DNA of 64,000 nucleotides. Origin: Nitrospira sp. (lineage in GTDB: Bacteria > Nitrospirota > Thermodesulfovibrionia > Thermodesulfovibrionales > Dissulfurispiraceae). Location: assembly GCA_002634385.1 (NCBI GenBank), contig NSJL01000008.1, positions 62,001 to 126,000 on the forward strand, given 5' to 3'. This document shows, one piece after another, positions 60,949 to 64,000 of this stretch (position 1 is the stretch's first letter; each line of letters starts with the position of its first letter). The translations under genes were made by a program, and so were the position numbers. The notes beneath the pieces are model-generated. The model was given only the letters and a program-made list of their open reading frames with translations, did not search any database and had not been told where the DNA came from.

Positions 60949-62024
60949 TGTTTCTTCCCCAGGGCGGAGAGGGTAAAGGCGGTCCGGTCCTGTGCAAGGG
61001 TCTTCGTATCGGAGATCCGCACCCCCCGCAGTCTCTTTTCGAGGTCCGCCTTCAGGAGCTGCACATCGCTCAGGGAGGGGCACTCTCCCTTCAGCACAAT
61101 CCTTTCCCTGTCCATGGTGATTTCCTGGAAGGCGACCCCCTGCCGGCTGACAGCGGATAGATCGAGCAAGAGAGAAAGGGGGGCAATCCCGACAAGGTAC
61201 TCCTCCTTTTCCCGCAGTTCCTTTAAATGCGCCTTTGCCTGGTACAGCTCGCTGCTCACTTTCGTGTCCCGGGGGAAAAGAGCCGCATAGGTCTTCCGGA
61301 TATCGGCCTTTACCGAGGCGATCTCTCTCTTCGTCACCGTTATGGTGAACGTCATGAAGGCAAGATAGGCGGACAGCAGCAGGATGGAAAGCACCGCCGT
61401 GAGGCGCAGGGTCTTCTTCAGGCGGTCGGCGGGGATGGTGCAGGCGAACTCGTCCCGGGCAAGATTGATAGCAGGGGTCTCCATCTCCCGCGCCGCGGCG
61501 CGGAGGCGTTCCTCCTCTGTCAGCGGAACGGGATCGAGGAGCAGGCGGGCCAGATCTTCTTCTCCTCCGGACGAGGAGAGAAACGAGGAAAGGTCCAGGG
61601 AGAGAATCGCTTTCGGCTGTATCCCGCATGTCCGTATCGCTTCCACGAGGGGGCGCAGCGACTCCTTTGATGCGTATGCCACCCCGACCCGGTACTGCCC
61701 GTTGCTCTCTCGTATCGAAAAGATATCGAACACCACGCCCGCAGCCCCGCCGAGGACAAGGGTATCGAGCTCAAAGGGGAGGATCTCCCGTATATGTTCC
61801 CTGTCGGAAAAAGGGAACTCCAGGAACCTGCAATTCAGGAGGCGCAGGGGGATGCCGAGGTACACCTCGCCGTTGGTGTCGGGGGGAAGAGCGGGACAGG
61901 AGGGGGATCCTCCCGGTGCGGAGACCGGAAAGGACTCTTTCACCGTACAGGAGGTGCCGTTCTTTTCCACGAGGAAGGCGGTCAGGGTATCCTGCTCCAT
62001 TGCGAAAAAGAGTGCTCTTTTCAT
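60945..62024 (-). CDS. gspL: Type II secretion system protein L
   Basis: 359 residues. A cytoplasmic actin-like domain (about 1-215; EFPFSDREHIREILPFELDT, ILSLDLSSFLSS) is followed by one membrane helix (about 233-252, LTAVLSILLLSAYLAFMTFT), a coiled coil and a periplasmic ferredoxin-like domain. GspL recruits the ATPase GspE to the inner-membrane platform. The ATG at 62024 is chosen for its GAGGCAGG site; the longer open frame overlaps gspK. Confidence 0.85.
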   Translation of the reverse strand: MKRALFFAMEQDTLTAFLVEKNGTSCTVKESFPVSAPGGSPSCPALPPDTNGEVYLGIPLRLLNCRFLEFPFSDREHIREILPFELDTLVLGGAAGVVFDIFSIRESNGQYRVGVAYASKESLRPLVEAIRTCGIQPKAILSLDLSSFLSSSGGEEDLARLLLDPVPLTEEERLRAAAREMETPAINLARDEFACTIPADRLKKTLRLTAVLSILLLSAYLAFMTFTITVTKREIASVKADIRKTYAALFPRDTKVSSELYQAKAHLKELREKEEYLVGIAPLSLLLDLSAVSRQGVAFQEITMDRERIVLKGECPSLSDVQLLKADLEKRLRGVRISDTKTLAQDRTAFTLSALGKKQ

Positions 62025-62034
62025 GCCGCCTGCC

Positions 62035-62940
62035 TCATCTCTCCTTCCAGTATTTGACCACCGGCCTGTTGCCCGACATCTCGAGAACGCACTGGATGAT
62101 GTTCCTGATGCCGCCCGATGCCGCAGTAGAGAGCACACTGAAAGCGCTGCCCTTCACCGTGATGCGCCCCATCAGCGACGTACCCACCGTCTCGAAACCT
62201 GCGACCTTCATAATATTTTCGGTCTTTTCGAAGGGGGTATGCCCCCTGTACTGCACAATTCTCCCGGCCATTTCCCGGTCGATGGATTCGGAGAGGGACA
62301 TGAGGACGGGGACAGCGGCGCCGTTAATATTGATCAGGCCGTTGCCGTATATTGTAACATACGGCAGCAGCGCTTCGTAGCTCTTCCTGTCGATCCCCGG
62401 GACCAGGAGCAACTCGTCCACGCTGTCGAGGAAACCGTTTTTCGCCTTTCCCTCGGAATCCCGCCTTCGCGGTTCGGTATCAGGATCGATCCAGTCGGCA
62501 AGCCCGTCAGCGATGGCGGGATCGATCTCCAGGGCTTCGAGGAGGCGCACAAGGGACTGGTACGCGTTCTCATTAAGCAGGCCGTTGGAGTACATGAGCG
62601 TATTCAGATTAAACTTTGCATTTTCGTCCTCGATCCTGATGACGGCGGATCCGTTAAAACCCCGCACCGGCTCCGTGGCGGGGAATTCAAGGACCCCGGG
62701 ATAGGTGTACGAGAGCCTGTTGTTCGTATCGGAGATCATCTCCGCCGCCAGGTTGATCACCGATTTTCCCAGCAGGGAGAGCCTCTGCGCGGTCTGCCAG
62801 TTATGCAGCGAGCTGGTGCTGATATAGACGCCATAGGAGAACTCCACCACCATCGCGGTGAGCACGGCGACCACCAGGAGCGTCAAAACGAGGGCCATGC
62901 CGTGCATATCGGAGAGAGGCGAAAAGAGACGGTTTCTCAC
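62035..62940 (-). CDS. gspK: Type II secretion minor pseudopilin K
   Basis: 301 residues. A prepilin-type N-terminus is cut before MALVLTLLVVAVLTAMVVEF; as usual for GspK there is no Glu at position 5. A large globular domain with SAM-like helices follows (RIEDENAKFNLNTLM, LADWIDPDTEPRRR, NGFLDSVDELLLVPGID, INGAAVPVLMSLS). GspK caps the pseudopilus with GspI and GspJ. The ATG overlaps the gspJ stop (ATGA). Confidence 0.93.
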   Translation of the reverse strand: MRNRLFSPLSDMHGMALVLTLLVVAVLTAMVVEFSYGVYISTSSLHNWQTAQRLSLLGKSVINLAAEMISDTNNRLSYTYPGVLEFPATEPVRGFNGSAVIRIEDENAKFNLNTLMYSNGLLNENAYQSLVRLLEALEIDPAIADGLADWIDPDTEPRRRDSEGKAKNGFLDSVDELLLVPGIDRKSYEALLPYVTIYGNGLININGAAVPVLMSLSESIDREMAGRIVQYRGHTPFEKTENIMKVAGFETVGTSLMGRITVKGSAFSVLSTAASGGIRNIIQCVLEMSGNRPVVKYWKER

Positions 62941-63560
62941 AGGACGCTCCCTATCTTCGGGCGTACCGTCTCGGACAGGGAGAGCTTTTTGTCCTTTATC
63001 ATCACTGTCACCGTAATACGTATTTCTTCGGGGACTTTCCCGTTCTCTGCGGCATTCCAGGTCCTCACCCAGCCACCGCCCTCCCTGACCTCCACCGAAA
63101 AGGCCTCGATCTCTTCTATCAGCTCCATCCCCTTCTCCTCTCCCGGCTTCTCATGGGAAGAATACCTCTTTTTCAAGAGGGTCTTTTTCCCCTCCTGCTC
63201 TTCCACGTAATACGAAAGAGAGGACAATCCCGGAGCAAGGGGGGAGTGGGAGGAGAAGAGGAGGCGGGACGCCTGCTTTCCATACAGGTCCCTGTCTTCC
63301 ACTTTGAACAGGGTATACTTGTTTCCCGTGCTGTATACAAGGGAGTCCAGCTCCCGCCTCATCATGTCCAGGGTCATCCTGCACTCCTGCATCTTCACCA
63401 GGGTGTCGTCCATTCCTTCCAGGGCCCGTTGAGAGAGGAAAAAGGTGCTGTAGAGGGCACCGAGGACGACGGACAGCAGGACCAGGGCAAGCAGTATTTC
63501 GATAAGGGTAAAGCCCCGTTCTCTGCAGGAGACGGGGTGCTCCGCAAAGAGAGTGCTCAT
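62937..63560 (-). CDS. gspJ: Type II secretion minor pseudopilin J
   Basis: 207 residues. The prepilin cleavage site is RERG-FTLIEILLALVLLSV (Glu at +5), then an amphipathic helix and a beta-rich head (VYSTGNKYTLFKVEDRDLYG, FSVEVREGGGWVRTW). Together with GspI and GspK it forms the pseudopilus tip. Start and stop codons overlap with gspI and gspK, so the operon is translationally coupled. Confidence 0.9.
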   Translation of the reverse strand: MSTLFAEHPVSCRERGFTLIEILLALVLLSVVLGALYSTFFLSQRALEGMDDTLVKMQECRMTLDMMRRELDSLVYSTGNKYTLFKVEDRDLYGKQASRLLFSSHSPLAPGLSSLSYYVEEQEGKKTLLKKRYSSHEKPGEEKGMELIEEIEAFSVEVREGGGWVRTWNAAENGKVPEEIRITVTVMIKDKKLSLSETVRPKIGSVL

Positions 63561-63943
63561 TGGGTTTTTCTCTTCAACCCGGTGATCCTGACCTGTTCGA
63601 CCCCGTTACTGACGATGACCGAGATCTCCTGGAGCCCGGGAAAGAGGGCGTCTCCCCTCTCGACCCGGTACCGGTACCCGCTGTACTGTCCGGAGAAGTC
63701 CCCCTTTGTATCCATTGCCCCCTTCTCCACTTCCGCCATCTTTTCCTTCGCGAGCAGGGTAGCGACGGTAAGGAACTCATGTCGTCCCGCAATGCCGAGA
63801 TGGTACTGCAGTGTGTAGAGGAGGGTCGTCAGAAGCCCTCCGATCACTGCCAGGGCGATCAGGATTTCGAGGAGGGTAAAGCCGTCCTTCCCTGCATTAC
63901 TCCGCGCTCCCTGCCCTTTGTTCTGTAGTGTTCTTCCCCTCAT
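63557..63943 (-). CDS. gspI: Type II secretion minor pseudopilin I
   Basis: 128 residues. The prepilin site is KDG-FTLLEILIALAVIGGLL with Glu +5, followed by ATLLAKEKMAEVEKG, the conserved helix end of GspI. The small size suits this family. The stop overlaps the gspJ ATG. The gene upstream, probably gspH, ends 13 bases earlier. Confidence 0.9.
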   Translation of the reverse strand: MRGRTLQNKGQGARSNAGKDGFTLLEILIALAVIGGLLTTLLYTLQYHLGIAGRHEFLTVATLLAKEKMAEVEKGAMDTKGDFSGQYSGYRYRVERGDALFPGLQEISVIVSNGVEQVRITGLKRKTQ

Positions 63944-63956
63944 CGGCCTTTTGTAT

Positions 63957-64000
63957 TCAGGACTTTTTTCCTTCCTCCCCCTCCGAGATCCTTACCCTGC
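63957..64000 (-). CDS. gspH: Probable GspH (minor pseudopilin), C-terminal end only
   Basis: Only the last ~14 codons lie in the window, reading RVRISEGEEGKKS and then a stop at 63959-63957. The RVRI ending and the position before gspI fit GspH. Another open frame ends in a TGA overlapping the gspI ATG, so the choice of frame is not certain. Confidence 0.45.
   Translation of the reverse strand, partial: RVRISEGEEGKKS

Overview
The window looks like chromosomal DNA of an anaerobic or microaerophilic Gram-negative bacterium of moderately high G+C, probably Nitrospirota (Thermodesulfovibrionia-like) or Desulfobacterota. The clues are an outer-membrane assembly locus, a type II secretion operon, a selenocysteine formate dehydrogenase with NuoE/NuoF-type subunits, formyl-THF synthetase, a RACo-like corrinoid activator, a 2-oxoacid:ferredoxin oxidoreductase pair and a diheme peroxidase. 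The lineage is inferred from gene content, not shown. I saw no rRNA, tRNA, CRISPR array, phage or transposase gene.

Layout. 1-3.6 kb: a PilZ/GNAT-like protein overlapping an HD-GYP phosphodiesterase (c-di-GMP output and turnover). 3.6-11.4 kb: a methyltransferase, then fhs, fdhA (in-frame UGA plus SECIS-like hairpin), a NuoF-like and a NuoE-like gene, which together give CO2/formate/formyl-THF interconversion. 11.6-21.5 kb: glnD, tamB, an Omp85 protein with about seven POTRA repeats, and a SurA-N-like gene whose start is disturbed by an inverted-repeat element. 21.5-31.7 kb: GNAT, korC/korB, treZ, ppx, proS, a retropepsin-like protease, mtaB, miaB. 32-37.1 kb: htpG under a perfect CIRCE operator, then an operon of a DsbC-like protein (second UGA/selenocysteine gene), a sensor kinase and a sigma54 activator. 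37.1-43 kb: scpB, LysM-NlpC/P60, a RACo-like ATPase with a P-loop partner, a small ORF, a nucleotidyltransferase and a phosphoesterase. 43.3-55 kb: an M48 lipoprotein, a degenerate hybrid kinase, a MoeA-binding-protein fusion, a diheme peroxidase, a decayed M23 gene, purM, nadC, a repeat-rich hypothetical protein, valS. 55-58.6 kb: a response regulator and an Fe-S operon (iscR, tusA-like, nifS/iscS-like, iscU). 58.6-59.7 kb: about 1.1 kb of non-coding, repeat-rich DNA. 59.7-64 kb: a T2SS operon (gspH end, I, J, K, L, M, N).

How it fits together. FDH, Fhs and RACo are Wood-Ljungdahl or C1 functions. The MoeA fusion could serve the Mo/W cofactor of FDH, and the Fe-S operon would supply its many clusters. 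The most unusual points are the DsbC-like selenoprotein (UxxC active site plus an N-terminal CxxCH) translationally coupled to a two-component system; a cysteine desulfurase homologue with Gln in place of the PLP-binding Lys; a three-copy interspersed inverted-repeat family; a seven-POTRA Omp85 beside TamB; and a hybrid kinase that has lost both its phospho-His and its ATPase domain. Several genes (scpB, iscR, korB) have -10 elements so close to the start codon that leaderless mRNAs are likely.
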